DNA of 64,000 bases from Leifsonia xyli. Its GTDB lineage: Bacteria; Actinomycetota; Actinomycetes; Actinomycetales; Microbacteriaceae. A model generated the notes under the pieces. It was not told the DNA's origin. It ran no database searches and saw only the letters and a list, made by a program, of their open reading frames with translations. The stretch spans positions 372,001-436,000 of the forward strand of contig CP014761.1 in assembly GCA_001647635.1 (NCBI GenBank), given 5' to 3'. Position numbers and translations under genes: made by a program. Numbering within the stretch: the stretch's first letter is position 1; every line of letters begins with the position of its first letter. This document shows, piece after piece, positions 49,183 through 58,570 of the stretch.

Positions 49183-50149
49183 GCGCCGCAAGCCGATGCA
49201 GGCGCAGGACAAGCTGGCGTTCCTGCTCGCGCTCGTCCCGTACCTGATGGACCGCGACCGCGTGAGCGTCGCCGAGGCCGCCGAGCACTTCGGCGTGGAG
49301 CAGGAGCAGCTGCGCGACGCCGTGCGGCTGATCGCCGTGTCCGGCATCCCGGGCGAGACCAACGCGTACCAGCCCGGCGACCTGTTCGACATCGCCTGGG
49401 ACGATTTCGAGGACAACGACCAGATCGTGCTGACGCACCAGGTCGCGATCGACGATTCGCCGCGCTTCTCGGCCCGTGAGGCGGCAGCGCTGATCGCCGG
49501 CCTCCAGTACCTCACGGCGCTGCCCGAGAACGCGGACCGCGACGCGATCGGCTCCCTCATGGCCAAGCTCGCCCGCGGGGCGTCGGCCGCGCCGAGCCAG
49601 CTCGCGGTCGCCCGCTCGGAGACGGACGACGCGCTCGCGACCATCCGCGACGCCGTCATAGCGGGCGTCCAGGTGGAGTTCGACTACCTCAGCTCGCGCG
49701 GCGAGCGGGAGCGGCGCCGCGTCGACCCGTTGCGCATCGAGTCCGTCGACCAGGACTGGTACCTGCGCGGCTGGGACCACCTGCGCACCGCCATCCGCAC
49801 CTTCCGGCTGGACCGCATCGACGACCTCGTCGCCACCGCCGAGCCGATCACGTACCGGCCGGGCGACGTCAAGCTGCCCGAGACGCTGTTCACCGGAACC
49901 GACGAGGACCAGCTGGTGACGGTCGAGGTGTCGGCGTCGGCCATCCCGCTCATCGAGGACTACATCCCCGAGGGAGCGGCACGCGAGGAGCGCGGGGGAG
50001 TGATCCGCACCAGCGTGCGCGTCGCCCACTTCCACGGGCTGAAGCGCCTGGTCGCCGGTCTCTCCGGTGTGCTCACCGTGCTCGACCCGCCCGAGGCGCG
50101 GCAGGTCGTGGCCGGCTGGGCGCAGGCCGGCGTCGACCGCTACCGCTGA
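49175..50149 (+). CDS. pafC: PafC, WYL-domain transcriptional regulator
   Basis: 324 residues from ATG 49175, which has GAGGAG five bases upstream. Same plan as PafB: N-terminal winged helix (FLLALVPYLMDRDRVSVAEAAEHFGV), WYL domain (VDPLRIESVDQDWYLRGWDH) and WCX tail. Overlaps pafB by eight bases. Partner of PafB in DNA-damage control. Confidence 0.94.
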   Translation: MAERRKPMQAQDKLAFLLALVPYLMDRDRVSVAEAAEHFGVEQEQLRDAVRLIAVSGIPGETNAYQPGDLFDIAWDDFEDNDQIVLTHQVAIDDSPRFSAREAAALIAGLQYLTALPENADRDAIGSLMAKLARGASAAPSQLAVARSETDDALATIRDAVIAGVQVEFDYLSSRGERERRRVDPLRIESVDQDWYLRGWDHLRTAIRTFRLDRIDDLVATAEPITYRPGDVKLPETLFTGTDEDQLVTVEVSASAIPLIEDYIPEGAAREERGGVIRTSVRVAHFHGLKRLVAGLSGVLTVLDPPEARQVVAGWAQAGVDRYR

Positions 50150-50191
50150 CCCCTGCGGCGGCCCGCGGCACGCGCCCGCTAGGCTGGGCGC

Positions 50192-50551
50192 ATGCCCTGG
50201 TGGTCGTGGCTGGTGATCTGGACCGTGCTCGTGCTCGGTCTGCTGGGCATGCTCGCGTTCTTCGCGTGGTGGCTGTTCCGCAAGGTGGTCGCCGCGGGTC
50301 GCGAGGCCGCCGCCCTCATGGAGAAGGCCGAAGTGCTGTCGCGCCGCGCCGACGAGCTGCACGAGCGCTTCGAGCCGGCCGTCCTGGCCGATGCCGACGA
50401 GCTCCGCGCCGAGCGCGAGGACGAGCGCACCCGGCGCGCCTATGCCCGGCAAGCTCGCAGGGATGCGCGGGTCCGGCGCGGTAGACTACTGGTCGATGTG
50501 GATCCGGCGACGGTTCCGGATCGCTTCGCCCACCTTTTGAGAAGGACCTGA
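50192..50551 (+). CDS. Small membrane-anchored hypothetical protein
   Basis: 119 residues. One N-terminal helix (WLVIWTVLVLGLLGMLAFFAW) with a long charged coiled-coil-like tail (AAALMEKAEVLSRRADELHERF). Conserved position between pafC and tatA. Function unknown. TAGGCT (50180-50185) ends six bases before the ATG; likely starts the tatAC transcript. Confidence 0.8.
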   Translation: MPWWSWLVIWTVLVLGLLGMLAFFAWWLFRKVVAAGREAAALMEKAEVLSRRADELHERFEPAVLADADELRAEREDERTRRAYARQARRDARVRRGRLLVDVDPATVPDRFAHLLRRT

Positions 50552-50555
50552 TCTC

Positions 50556-50819
50556 ATGTTCGCAGGACTGACCGGATGGCATCTGCTCATCATCCTCGCC
50601 GTGATCCTGCTGCTCTTCGGTGCGCCCAAGCTCCCGGCCCTCGCCAAGAGCATCGGCCAGTCGATGCGCATCTTCAAGGGCGAGGTCGACGAGCTGAAGA
50701 AGGACGGCAAGGACAACGCGTCCGACACGCCCGCCGACGGCACCCAGAACGCGACGCCGGCCCCCACGGTCGCTCCCGCGCCGGTCGACCCCTCGACCGA
50801 GCCCAAGCCGAAGTCCTAA
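50556..50819 (+). CDS. tatA: Sec-independent translocase subunit TatA
   Basis: 87 residues. Short N-terminal helix (GWHLLIILAVILLLFGAPKL), hinge, amphipathic helix (LPALAKSIGQSMRIFKGEV) and a Pro/Thr-rich cytosolic tail. The helix-hinge-amphipathic plan is TatA. Four bases after the preceding gene and followed by tatC. tatB is not in the window, as usual in Actinobacteria. Confidence 0.95.
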   Translation: MFAGLTGWHLLIILAVILLLFGAPKLPALAKSIGQSMRIFKGEVDELKKDGKDNASDTPADGTQNATPAPTVAPAPVDPSTEPKPKS

Positions 50820-50823
50820 CGCC

Positions 50824-51615
50824 GTGGCCTCCACAAAGCGAGGCAAGAACCGCGAAGGACGGATGACGCTCGCCGAGCATTTCGTCGAGCTTCGCAAACG
50901 CCTCTTCCGCTCCGCCCTGGCGCTGCTGGTCGGCTCCGTCGTCGGCTGGTTCCTGAGCGGCTACGTGATGGATGCCCTGCGCGGCCCCATCACCGAGATC
51001 GCGAAGCAGCAGGACCGCGTCGCGACGCTGAACTATGACAGCATCACGGGCGCGTTCGACCTGAAGATGCAGGTCGCGATCACCATCGGCGCGATCATCT
51101 CGAGCCCGGTCTGGCTGTACCAGATATGGGCGTTCTTCGTCCCCGCGCTGACGCGGAGGGAGCTCAAGTACGGCTTCGGGTTCTTCTTCACCGCCGTGCC
51201 GCTGTTCATCGCGGGAGGCGTGACCGGCTGGCTCCTGGTGCCGCACATCGTGACCCTGCTGACGAGCTTCGCTCCCGCCCCGGACACCGCGATCATCGGG
51301 GCAAAGACCTATTTCGACTTCATCCTGAAGCTGGTGATCGCGGTCGGGATCGCGTTCGTTCTCCCGGTGTTCCTCGTGCTGCTGAACTTCGTCGGGGTGC
51401 TGAGCGCGAAATCGATCATCGCGTCCTGGCGCTGGGCGCTCATCCTGATCGCCCTGTTCACCGCGATCGCGACCCCGGCCGCCGACGTACTGTCGATGTT
51501 CCTGCTCGCGATACCGATGGTGGGGCTGTACTTCGCGGCCTACGGCGTCGCGTGGGTACACGACCGTCGCGCCGCCAAGGCCGCGAACCGGCTGGAGGCC
51601 GAGCTCGCCGCCTGA
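50824..51615 (+). CDS. tatC: Sec-independent translocase subunit TatC
   Basis: 263 residues, six membrane helices. Cytosolic N-terminal signal-recognition motif MTLAEHFVELRKRLF near residue 16 and the conserved first loop (FDLKMQVA, SSPVWLYQIWAFFVP). Receptor of the twin-arginine pathway; PotD, encoded here at 7100, is a likely substrate. GTG start four bases after tatA. Confidence 0.96.
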   Translation: MASTKRGKNREGRMTLAEHFVELRKRLFRSALALLVGSVVGWFLSGYVMDALRGPITEIAKQQDRVATLNYDSITGAFDLKMQVAITIGAIISSPVWLYQIWAFFVPALTRRELKYGFGFFFTAVPLFIAGGVTGWLLVPHIVTLLTSFAPAPDTAIIGAKTYFDFILKLVIAVGIAFVLPVFLVLLNFVGVLSAKSIIASWRWALILIALFTAIATPAADVLSMFLLAIPMVGLYFAAYGVAWVHDRRAAKAANRLEAELAA

Positions 51616-51651
51616 TGCGGGCCCCGCTGACGACAGGCATAGGCTGGTGGG

Positions 51652-54084
51652 GTGACCGACCAGACGCTCTCGCCGGCGGAGCGGTACGCCGCCTCCCGCG
51701 ACCGGGCCCGCCAGCCCCTGCTCGAGACCTTCCGCGAGGGCCTGCGGTTCGATCTCGACCCGTTCCAGCGTGAGGCGTGCGCCTCCCTCGAACGCGGACG
51801 CAGCGTCCTCGTCGCCGCTCCCACCGGCGCGGGCAAGACGATCGTCGCCGAGTTCGCCGTGTTCCTGGCGATGCGCGAGGCGAATGCGAAGGTCTTCTAC
51901 ACGACGCCGATGAAGGCGCTCAGCAACCAGAAGTTCCAGGAGTTCGTCGAGGCGTACGGACCCGAGTCCGTCGGCTTGCTCACCGGCGACACCAATATCA
52001 ACTCGCACGCCCGTATCGTCGTCATGACGACCGAGGTGCTGCGCAACATGCTCTACGCCGACTCCGACCTCCTCGGCGACCTCGCCTACGTGGTCATGGA
52101 CGAAGTGCACTACCTGGCCGACCGGTTCCGCGGGGCGGTGTGGGAGGAGGTCATCATCCACCTGCCGTCGGAGGTGCGGATGGTGTCCCTCAGCGCCACC
52201 GTGTCCAACGCGGAGGAGTTCGGCGACTGGCTGCAGGCGGTTCGCGGTGACACCGACGTGGTGGTGTCGGAGGAGCGTCCCGTGCCGCTCGAGCAGCACA
52301 TCCTGATGCGCTCCAAGCTGATCGACCTGTTCGACTCGTCGGGGCTCGCGGCCACGAACCGCGTCAATCCGGAGCTGGTGCAGATGGCGCGCTACGGCGG
52401 CCGCGTGCTGAGCAGCCGCCAGATGCGGGATGTGGGCCGCTACCACTCGAAGGGCGGTCGGCCCGACAGCTTTCGGATGAACCGCGCCGACCTCGTCGCG
52501 CTGCTCGACGACCGCAATCTGCTGCCCGCCATTTTCTTCATCTTCAGCCGCAACGGTTGCGACGCCGCGGTCAACCAGGTCCTGCGCGCCGGCGTGCGGC
52601 TGACCGAGCAGCACGAGCGCGAGGAGATCCGCGCCATCGTGGAGGAGCGCTGCCGCACCCTCCTCGACGAAGACCTGGCCGTACTCGGCTACTGGGAGTG
52701 GCTGGAGGGCCTGGAGCGCGGGGTCGCCGCCCATCACGCGGGGCTGCTGCCGGCCTTCAAGGAGGTCGTGGAGGAGCTGTTCCGGCGCAAGCTCGTCAAG
52801 GTCGTGTTCGCGACCGAGACCCTGGCGCTCGGCATCAACATGCCCGCGCGCACGGTCGTGCTCGAGAAGCTGGAGAAGTTCAACGGCGAGGCGCGGGTCC
52901 CGATCACGCCGGGGGAGTACACGCAGCTCACCGGACGCGCGGGGCGGCGCGGCATCGACGTCGAGGGGCACTCGGTCATCCAGTGGGAGGACGGGCTCGA
53001 CCCGCAGTCGGTCGCCTCGCTGGCCTCCCGTCGCAGCTACCCCCTGAACTCGAGCTTCCGACCGACGTACAACATGGCGGTCAACCTGATCGACCAGTTC
53101 GGCCGGGTTCGGACCCGCGAGATCCTGGAGTCGTCGTTCGCGCAGTTCCAGGCCGACCGCGCGGTGGTCGACCTCGCCCGGAAGGCGATGCAGCAGGAGC
53201 AGTCGCTCGCCGGGTACGAAGAGGCGATGACCTGCCACCTCGGCGACTTCAAGGAGTACTTCGCGATCCGCCGCGAGCTGACCGACCTGGAGCGCAAGGG
53301 CTCCCGCATCGAGTCGGCGTCCAACGAGGAGCGCGAGAAGCGGCAGCGTCAGCTGGCCGCTCTGCGCAAGCGGATGAAGGACCACCCGTGCCACCGCTGC
53401 ACCGAGCGCGAACAGCATGCCCGCTGGGCCGAGCGCTGGTGGAAGCTGAAGCGCGACACCGACCGGTTGCGGGCGCAGATCCAGTCCCGTACCGGGGCCG
53501 TCGCGAAGGTGTTCGACCGCGTCTCCGACGTGCTCCTCGAACTCGGCTATCTGACCGAGGAGGACGGCGAGACGGCGCTCACCGTGCACGGCCGCACCCT
53601 CAAGCGCATCTACGGCGAGCGGGACCTCCTCGTCGCCGAGTGCCTGCGCCGGGGCGTCTGGAAGGACCTGGATGCGCCCGGCCTCGCGGCGATGGCGTGC
53701 GCGCTGGTATTCGAGCCGCGCCGCGATGAGGGGCTGGCCAGCGAGCGCACGCTGCCGCGCGGCGCGTTCCGTCCGGCACTGGAGAAGACCACCACCCTCT
53801 GGAGCAAGCTGGACGACCTGGAGCAGGACCACCGCCTCCCGGGCAGCGAGCCGCCGTCGACCGCCATCTCCCTCGCCATGTGGATGTGGTCGCGCGGCTC
53901 CGGGCTGGACGCGGTGCTCCGCGAGGCGGACATGGCGGCCGGCGATTTCGTCCGCTGGACCAAGCAGACGATCGACCTTCTCGACCAGCTCTCGCTCGTA
54001 GCGCAGGGCAACGTGGGTCGCGTCGCGCGGCAGGCGCTGGAGTCGATCCGGCGCGGCATCGTCGCCTACTCGTCCGTGGCGTAG
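51652..54084 (+). CDS. helY: DEAD/DEAH-box RNA helicase HelY (Ski2-like)
   Basis: 810 residues. Walker A APTGAGKT (about residues 58-65), DEVH box (MDEVHYLAD, about 148), SAT (SLSATVSNAEE), and motif VI QLTGRAGRRGID near 425; the C-terminal half holds the DSHCT-type domain of Ski2/Mtr4-like helicases and a zinc-finger-like CHRC. RNA-processing helicase. TAGGCT (51640-51645) ends six bases before the GTG. Confidence 0.93.
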   Translation: MTDQTLSPAERYAASRDRARQPLLETFREGLRFDLDPFQREACASLERGRSVLVAAPTGAGKTIVAEFAVFLAMREANAKVFYTTPMKALSNQKFQEFVEAYGPESVGLLTGDTNINSHARIVVMTTEVLRNMLYADSDLLGDLAYVVMDEVHYLADRFRGAVWEEVIIHLPSEVRMVSLSATVSNAEEFGDWLQAVRGDTDVVVSEERPVPLEQHILMRSKLIDLFDSSGLAATNRVNPELVQMARYGGRVLSSRQMRDVGRYHSKGGRPDSFRMNRADLVALLDDRNLLPAIFFIFSRNGCDAAVNQVLRAGVRLTEQHEREEIRAIVEERCRTLLDEDLAVLGYWEWLEGLERGVAAHHAGLLPAFKEVVEELFRRKLVKVVFATETLALGINMPARTVVLEKLEKFNGEARVPITPGEYTQLTGRAGRRGIDVEGHSVIQWEDGLDPQSVASLASRRSYPLNSSFRPTYNMAVNLIDQFGRVRTREILESSFAQFQADRAVVDLARKAMQQEQSLAGYEEAMTCHLGDFKEYFAIRRELTDLERKGSRIESASNEEREKRQRQLAALRKRMKDHPCHRCTEREQHARWAERWWKLKRDTDRLRAQIQSRTGAVAKVFDRVSDVLLELGYLTEEDGETALTVHGRTLKRIYGERDLLVAECLRRGVWKDLDAPGLAAMACALVFEPRRDEGLASERTLPRGAFRPALEKTTTLWSKLDDLEQDHRLPGSEPPSTAISLAMWMWSRGSGLDAVLREADMAAGDFVRWTKQTIDLLDQLSLVAQGNVGRVARQALESIRRGIVAYSSVA

Positions 54085-54126
54085 CCTGAGCGGCGCCCAC
54101 GGCCGGATGCCATAAGCTCTCCCTTC

Positions 54127-55686
54127 GTGCACATCCTCCCGCGAGCCCCGCTTCCGCTCTGGCTCGCGGTGATCGTGGCCGCGACCGCCGGGCCGGTGCT
54201 CGATGCGGGATTCCCGGCGCTCGACTGGTGGCCGTTCACCTTCATCGGGATCGCGATGGTGCTGCTGGCCCAGCGCGGGCGGCGGGCGGGTTCGGCGTTC
54301 CTTGTCGGGTTCGTCGCGGGCGAGGCGTTCTACCTGGTCCACGTCGCCTGGACGGCGCTGTACCTCGGCCCGCTGCCGTGGATCGCGCTCTCCACCCTGG
54401 AGGCGCTGTTCTGGGGCGTCGGCGGCATCCTGATCACCCTCGCGTACCGCTGGGTCCCGCGCGCGTTCCCGACCCGGCTCGGGAGGCTCGGACTGCTGCC
54501 GGTGGTCATCGCCGGGCTCTGGGTGCTGCGGGAGTTCGTGACCGGCACCTGGCCGTACGGCGGGTTCTCGTGGGGACGCGTGGCCGAGTCCCAGTCGACG
54601 AGTCCGCTCGCGCCCCTGGTCGCGTGGCTGGGCATCTCGGGCCTCAGCTTTACCATGGTCTGGCTGGTGGCGTTCCTGATCGAGCTCGACGGAACTGTGG
54701 ATGTTCGCAGGAGCTCCCGTGCTTTCCTCGCCGGTATCGCCATCGTCCTGCTGTTCGCCATCCCGGCGTGGCCTGCGACGACGAACGGCACGACGCGCAT
54801 CGCGGCCGTGCAGGGCAACGGGCCGGCCGGGTACTTCGACAACGCTCCGCCCGGCGCCGTCTTCGACACCCAGGTGACCGAGACGCTGCGGATCCCGGCG
54901 GCGCAGACGACCGGCGGCAAGAAGGTCGACATGGTGGTGTGGCCCGAGGGATCGGCGCTGCCCGACCCGACGCGCGACCCCGACACCGCCGCCATCCTGG
55001 ATGCCCTCAGCCGCAAGCTCGGCGCTCCCTTCATCGTCGGCACGATCACCCAGCGCGACGACAGGCTCTACAACACCTCGCTGCAGTGGGAGGCCGGGAA
55101 GGGGGCCGTCGACTACTACGACAAGAAGCATCCCGTGCCGTTCGGCGAGTACGTGCCGGACCGCGCGTTCTGGCGGCCCTTCGCTCCCGACCTCATCGAC
55201 CTGATCGGCCGCGACTACACGCCGGGGACGCGGGACAACGTCTTCGACGTGGGCGGCGTGCGCGCCGGCATCTCGATCTGCTTCGACATCGTCGACGACC
55301 AGCTGCTCACCGACATGATGCACGGGGGAGCGCAGGTCATCCTGGCGCAGACCAACAACGCCGACTTCGGACAGACGGACGAGAACCAGCAGCAGCTCGC
55401 GATCGCGCGGCTGCGCGCCATCGAGTCGGGGCGGTCGCTGGTGAACATCTCGACGGTCGGCAGCAGCCAGATCGTCGGACCGGACGGGCGGACGATCACC
55501 GCGATCGCGCCGTTCAAGCCGGGGCACATGGTCGCGGATGTGCCGCTGGGGACGACCACCACGCCGGCGACCCTGCTCAGCCGGGGGATCGAATTCCTCG
55601 TCGCCGGCCTCGGCCTGTTCGGGCTCCTGGTCGCGTTCACCGGGCGGCGCGGGACGCCGGCGTCTCCGGTTCCGCCGCTGGAATGA
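54127..55686 (+). CDS. lnt: Apolipoprotein N-acyltransferase
   Basis: 519 residues. About seven N-terminal helices, then an extracytoplasmic nitrilase-like domain with the Glu-Lys-Cys triad: VWPEGS (Glu, about residue 279), YDKKHPVPFGEYVP (Lys, about 337), and SICFDI (Cys, about 386). Adds the third acyl chain to lipoproteins, of which this window encodes three (PotD and two FKBPs). TAAGCT eight bases before the GTG. Followed by a hairpin terminator. Confidence 0.95.
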   Translation: MHILPRAPLPLWLAVIVAATAGPVLDAGFPALDWWPFTFIGIAMVLLAQRGRRAGSAFLVGFVAGEAFYLVHVAWTALYLGPLPWIALSTLEALFWGVGGILITLAYRWVPRAFPTRLGRLGLLPVVIAGLWVLREFVTGTWPYGGFSWGRVAESQSTSPLAPLVAWLGISGLSFTMVWLVAFLIELDGTVDVRRSSRAFLAGIAIVLLFAIPAWPATTNGTTRIAAVQGNGPAGYFDNAPPGAVFDTQVTETLRIPAAQTTGGKKVDMVVWPEGSALPDPTRDPDTAAILDALSRKLGAPFIVGTITQRDDRLYNTSLQWEAGKGAVDYYDKKHPVPFGEYVPDRAFWRPFAPDLIDLIGRDYTPGTRDNVFDVGGVRAGISICFDIVDDQLLTDMMHGGAQVILAQTNNADFGQTDENQQQLAIARLRAIESGRSLVNISTVGSSQIVGPDGRTITAIAPFKPGHMVADVPLGTTTTPATLLSRGIEFLVAGLGLFGLLVAFTGRRGTPASPVPPLE

Positions 55687-55688
55687 GA

Positions 55689-55720
55689 AAGCCGCCCTCA
55701 CCCGGAGGTGAGGACGGCTT
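55689..55720. terminator. Bidirectional terminator between lnt and rbpA
   Basis: 14-base stem with one mismatch (arms 55689-55702 and 55707-55720) and a CGGA loop, between two convergent genes. AA/TT tracts at its edges. Confidence 0.8.
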
Positions 55721-55734
55721 CCCGGTGCAGCGGC

Positions 55735-56106
55735 TCAGGCGCTGTGCTTGCGCTCGCTGGTGCCGCGACGGGCCCGCAGGTACTGGAGGCGCTCCTCCAG
55801 GAGCTCCTCGAGCTCGGCGCGGGTACGGCGCTCGAGCAGCATGTCCCAGTGGCTGCGCGGCGTCTTGACGTCGGTGTGGTCGACCTCGACGGGGGTGTCG
55901 TTGACCAGAAGGCGGGCCTCATGCCCGCAGTGCTTGCACTCCCAGGTGTCGGGTGCCTCGGCCTCTGCGGAGAAGACCATTTCGGTCTCCTGCCCGCAGA
56001 CGGTGCACAGGTAGGTGTAACGGGAACGCGGAGAGTAGACGACGCCTTCTTCGCTCTGTAGGCTCTGGGCGCCGAGTCTCATTCCGCGCAAGCTGCGATC
56101 TGCCAT
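55735..56106 (-). CDS. rbpA: RNA polymerase-binding protein RbpA
   Basis: 123 residues. Four-Cys zinc-like core (CTVCG and CKHCG), central basic/aromatic linker (SHWDMLLERR) and C-terminal sigma-interaction helix (ELEELLEERLQYL). Stabilises RNA polymerase with principal sigma factors in Actinobacteria. Start ATG has a GAGGAGA site. A candidate stress-sigma promoter lies upstream. Confidence 0.95.
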   Translation of the reverse strand: MADRSLRGMRLGAQSLQSEEGVVYSPRSRYTYLCTVCGQETEMVFSAEAEAPDTWECKHCGHEARLLVNDTPVEVDHTDVKTPRSHWDMLLERRTRAELEELLEERLQYLRARRGTSERKHSA

Positions 56107-56147
56107 TGTGTGGTTCTCCTCTATGCGCGCGAATCCTCACAGTTATA

Positions 56148-56174
56148 AACCGTCAAGCTGGGGATTCTCTTTCC
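56148..56174 (-). promoter_or_regulatory. Candidate SigR-type promoter of rbpA
   Basis: On the minus strand GGAAA (56170-56174) and GTT (56148-56150) are separated by 19 bases, close to the SigR/SigH consensus GGAAT-N18/19-GTT. In Streptomyces rbpA is partly SigR-dependent, which supports the reading. A TTGACG inside the spacer has no -10 at the right distance. Confidence 0.45.
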
Positions 56175-56206
56175 GGAGGAGCCGTTCTCCCAGTGGCCTC
56201 ACAGAG

Positions 56207-56956
56207 TCAGCGGCGGGCGTCCACGACCCGGCGCAGCACGTCGCAGCGGTCGGTCACGATGCCGTCGACGCCGAGATCGAGCAGGCGGATCATGTCGTTC
56301 GGCTCGTTCACCGTCCACACGTGCACCTCGGCCCCGGCGGCGTGGATGCGGTCCACCGTGAGTCGGGTGACGATCCGCAGAGGCCCGCGCCGCTCGGGCA
56401 CCTGCACGGCCACGAAGCCGCGCAGCGCGTGCCGGACGGCCGGGTTCACACCGGTCTTGGCCCCCAGCAGCACTGGCACGAACTCCGAGACAGCGGGGGA
56501 GGAAGCGACGCCGGGGAGCTGATCCGTCACGGCCTTCCTCCGTTCAGAGGAGAAGCTGGTGATGAGCACCCGGTCGGTGGCCCTCACGGCTCGGATGACA
56601 TCGACGGCCGGGGCGGCGGCGCGCGCGTCCTTCACGTCGATGTTGAAGCGCGCCTGCGGAAACGCGTCGAGGGCCTCTGCGAGCGAGCAGAAGCCCTGCC
56701 CGTGGCCGAGCTCGATGCGTCGCAGCTCCGGCATCGTCAGCTGCGCGACCGGGACGCTGCGCCCAGCCACCCGCGCGAGGTCAGGGTCGTGCGCGATCAC
56801 CGCCACCCCGTCGGCCGAGGCCTGGATGTCGGTCTCGACGTGCGTCGCACCGGCCGTCAGGGCGCGCGCGAACGCCAGTAGCGTGTTCTCGGGCGCTTCG
56901 AGTGCCAGACCGCGGTGCGCGATGATGCGCGGCGGCCGTCCGTCCAGGAAACTCAC
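56207..56956 (-). CDS. Glycerophosphodiester phosphodiesterase
   Basis: 249 residues. GDPD TIM barrel: AHRGLALEAPENT (residues about 13-25), ETDIQASADGVAVIAHD (about 42-58) with the catalytic His/Glu/Asp set, and VHVWTVNEPNDM near the end. Hydrolyses glycerophosphodiesters to glycerol 3-phosphate and an alcohol. GTG start overlaps the SPFH gene stop (GTGA). No signal peptide, so cytoplasmic. Confidence 0.94.
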   Translation of the reverse strand: MSFLDGRPPRIIAHRGLALEAPENTLLAFARALTAGATHVETDIQASADGVAVIAHDPDLARVAGRSVPVAQLTMPELRRIELGHGQGFCSLAEALDAFPQARFNIDVKDARAAAPAVDVIRAVRATDRVLITSFSSERRKAVTDQLPGVASSPAVSEFVPVLLGAKTGVNPAVRHALRGFVAVQVPERRGPLRIVTRLTVDRIHAAGAEVHVWTVNEPNDMIRLLDLGVDGIVTDRCDVLRRVVDARR

Positions 56957-57972
56957 GGAGTCGGTGCGGAGGCGGGTGGTGTCGGCGGTGCGGGAGGAGC
57001 GGGCGGCGCGGCGGTCTCGGCATCATCGGCCGGAGCCGCAGCCGCCGCATCGACCGGTCCGCCGGTGCGAGGCGCCCCGGCCTGGCCGAACGCCGTCCCG
57101 ATGCCCTTCAGCGCCTCCGTCAGCTCGCTCGGGATGATCCACAGCTTGTTCGCCGGGCCTTCCGCGAGCTTCGGGAGCGTCTGCAGGTACTGGTACGCGA
57201 GCAGAAGGTTGTCCGGATTGCCCTGGTGGATGGCGCCGAACACCGTCGTGATCGCCTGCGCCTCGCCCTCGGCGCGCAGCACCTGGGCCTTCGCGTCGCC
57301 CTCCGCGCTCAGGATCGCGGCCTGCCGACGACCCTCCGCGTTGAGGATCTCGGACTGCTTGGTGCCCTCGGCCGTCAGGATCACGGCGCGGCGATCACGC
57401 TCGGCGCGCATCTGCTTCTCCATCGAGTCCTGGATGGAGAGCGGCGGTTCGATCGCCTTGAGCTCGACGCGCGCCACCCGGATGCCCCACTTGCCGGTGG
57501 CCTCGTCGAGGACGACGCGCAACTGCCCGTTGATGTTGTCGCGGCTCGTCAGGGCCTCTTCGAGGTTGAGCCCGCCGACCACGTTGCGGAGCGTGGTGGT
57601 GGTGAGCTGCTCGACCGCGCCGAGGTAGTTGGCGATCTCGTAGGTCGCGGCGCGCGCGTCGTTCACCTGGAAATAGACGACCGTGTCGATCGAGACGACG
57701 AGGTTGTCCTCGGTGATCACGGGCTGCGGCGGGAAGGAGACCACCTGCTCGCGCATGTCGATGAGAGGGCGGACCTTGTCGATGAACGGCACCACGACGT
57801 TGAGGCCCGGCATGAGCGTCCTGTGGTACCGGCCGAGCCGCTCCACCACCCCGGCGCGAGCCTGCGGGATGATCCGGATGGAACGGAACAGTGTGACCAG
57901 CACGAAGATCGCGATGATCAGGATGATCACGCTGACGACGATGGTCAGGACGAGCTGGCTCGTATCGTTCAC
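56953..57972 (-). CDS. SPFH/band 7 (stomatin-like) membrane protein
   Basis: 339 residues from GTG 57972. One N-terminal helix, SPFH domain (RAGVVERLGRYHRTLMPG at about 40-57; VVYFQVND), a coiled-coil region of EGxxx repeats (AEGTKQSEILNAEG) and a Pro/Ala-rich tail. Scaffolds membrane microdomains. Coupled to the NfeD gene upstream (GTGA overlap), its usual partner. Confidence 0.92.
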   Translation of the reverse strand: MNDTSQLVLTIVVSVIILIIAIFVLVTLFRSIRIIPQARAGVVERLGRYHRTLMPGLNVVVPFIDKVRPLIDMREQVVSFPPQPVITEDNLVVSIDTVVYFQVNDARAATYEIANYLGAVEQLTTTTLRNVVGGLNLEEALTSRDNINGQLRVVLDEATGKWGIRVARVELKAIEPPLSIQDSMEKQMRAERDRRAVILTAEGTKQSEILNAEGRRQAAILSAEGDAKAQVLRAEGEAQAITTVFGAIHQGNPDNLLLAYQYLQTLPKLAEGPANKLWIIPSELTEALKGIGTAFGQAGAPRTGGPVDAAAAAPADDAETAAPPAPPAPPTPPASAPTP

Positions 57973-58463
57973 GGTGCGATCCTCTCGGTCAGGCCGTCGG
58001 CGCCTGCGGAGACCGGCGCGGGCGCGACGACGGCGGTCGCGCCCTCGATCGAGACGACGACCACGTGCTCGCCGGGGACCAGCTCCGGGGGAGCGGCGGA
58101 GGCGATGCGCGCGGTCCAGGTCTCGCCGACCTGCAGCTTGACCAGCCCCGAGGTGCGGGTGACCGTCGAGACGACCACCCCGCCCATCCCGATCAGCCGG
58201 TCGACGTTGCTCTTGGCCGGGTCGCCGCCGCGCTTCAGCGCGTGCAGCAACGGCGGCCGGATGAAGAAGATGAGGACGACCGAGAGGATGGCCGCGATGA
58301 GCAGCTGCAGCCACCAGGGCGCCCCGAAGAGGCCGGAGAGCAGCCCGCCGAGGCTGCCGACGGCGATCATCAGGAAGACGAAGTCGAGCGTCAGCATCTC
58401 GATGATCACGAAGATCAGAATGAGGACCAGCCAGACGATCCAGGCGAAGGACGTGATGTCCAT
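57969..58463 (-). CDS. NfeD-like membrane protein
   Basis: 164 residues. Three to four helices (FAWIVWLVLILIFVIIEML, FVFLMIAVGSLGGLL, LQLLIAAILSVVLIFF) and a C-terminal OB-type domain (LIGMGGVVVSTV, VKLQVGETWTAR). Standard partner of SPFH proteins, first gene of the NfeD-SPFH-GDPD operon. Confidence 0.9.
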   Translation of the reverse strand: MDITSFAWIVWLVLILIFVIIEMLTLDFVFLMIAVGSLGGLLSGLFGAPWWLQLLIAAILSVVLIFFIRPPLLHALKRGGDPAKSNVDRLIGMGGVVVSTVTRTSGLVKLQVGETWTARIASAAPPELVPGEHVVVVSIEGATAVVAPAPVSAGADGLTERIAP

Positions 58464-58570
58464 GACGTCCCCCTTTCGCTCCTTGGTATGACCGTACCAG
58501 CGTCCGCCGACGCCGCGTCGGACGCACTTGGTAGTCTCAGGATGCTAGACATCGACGCCGAGGAGTTTTC

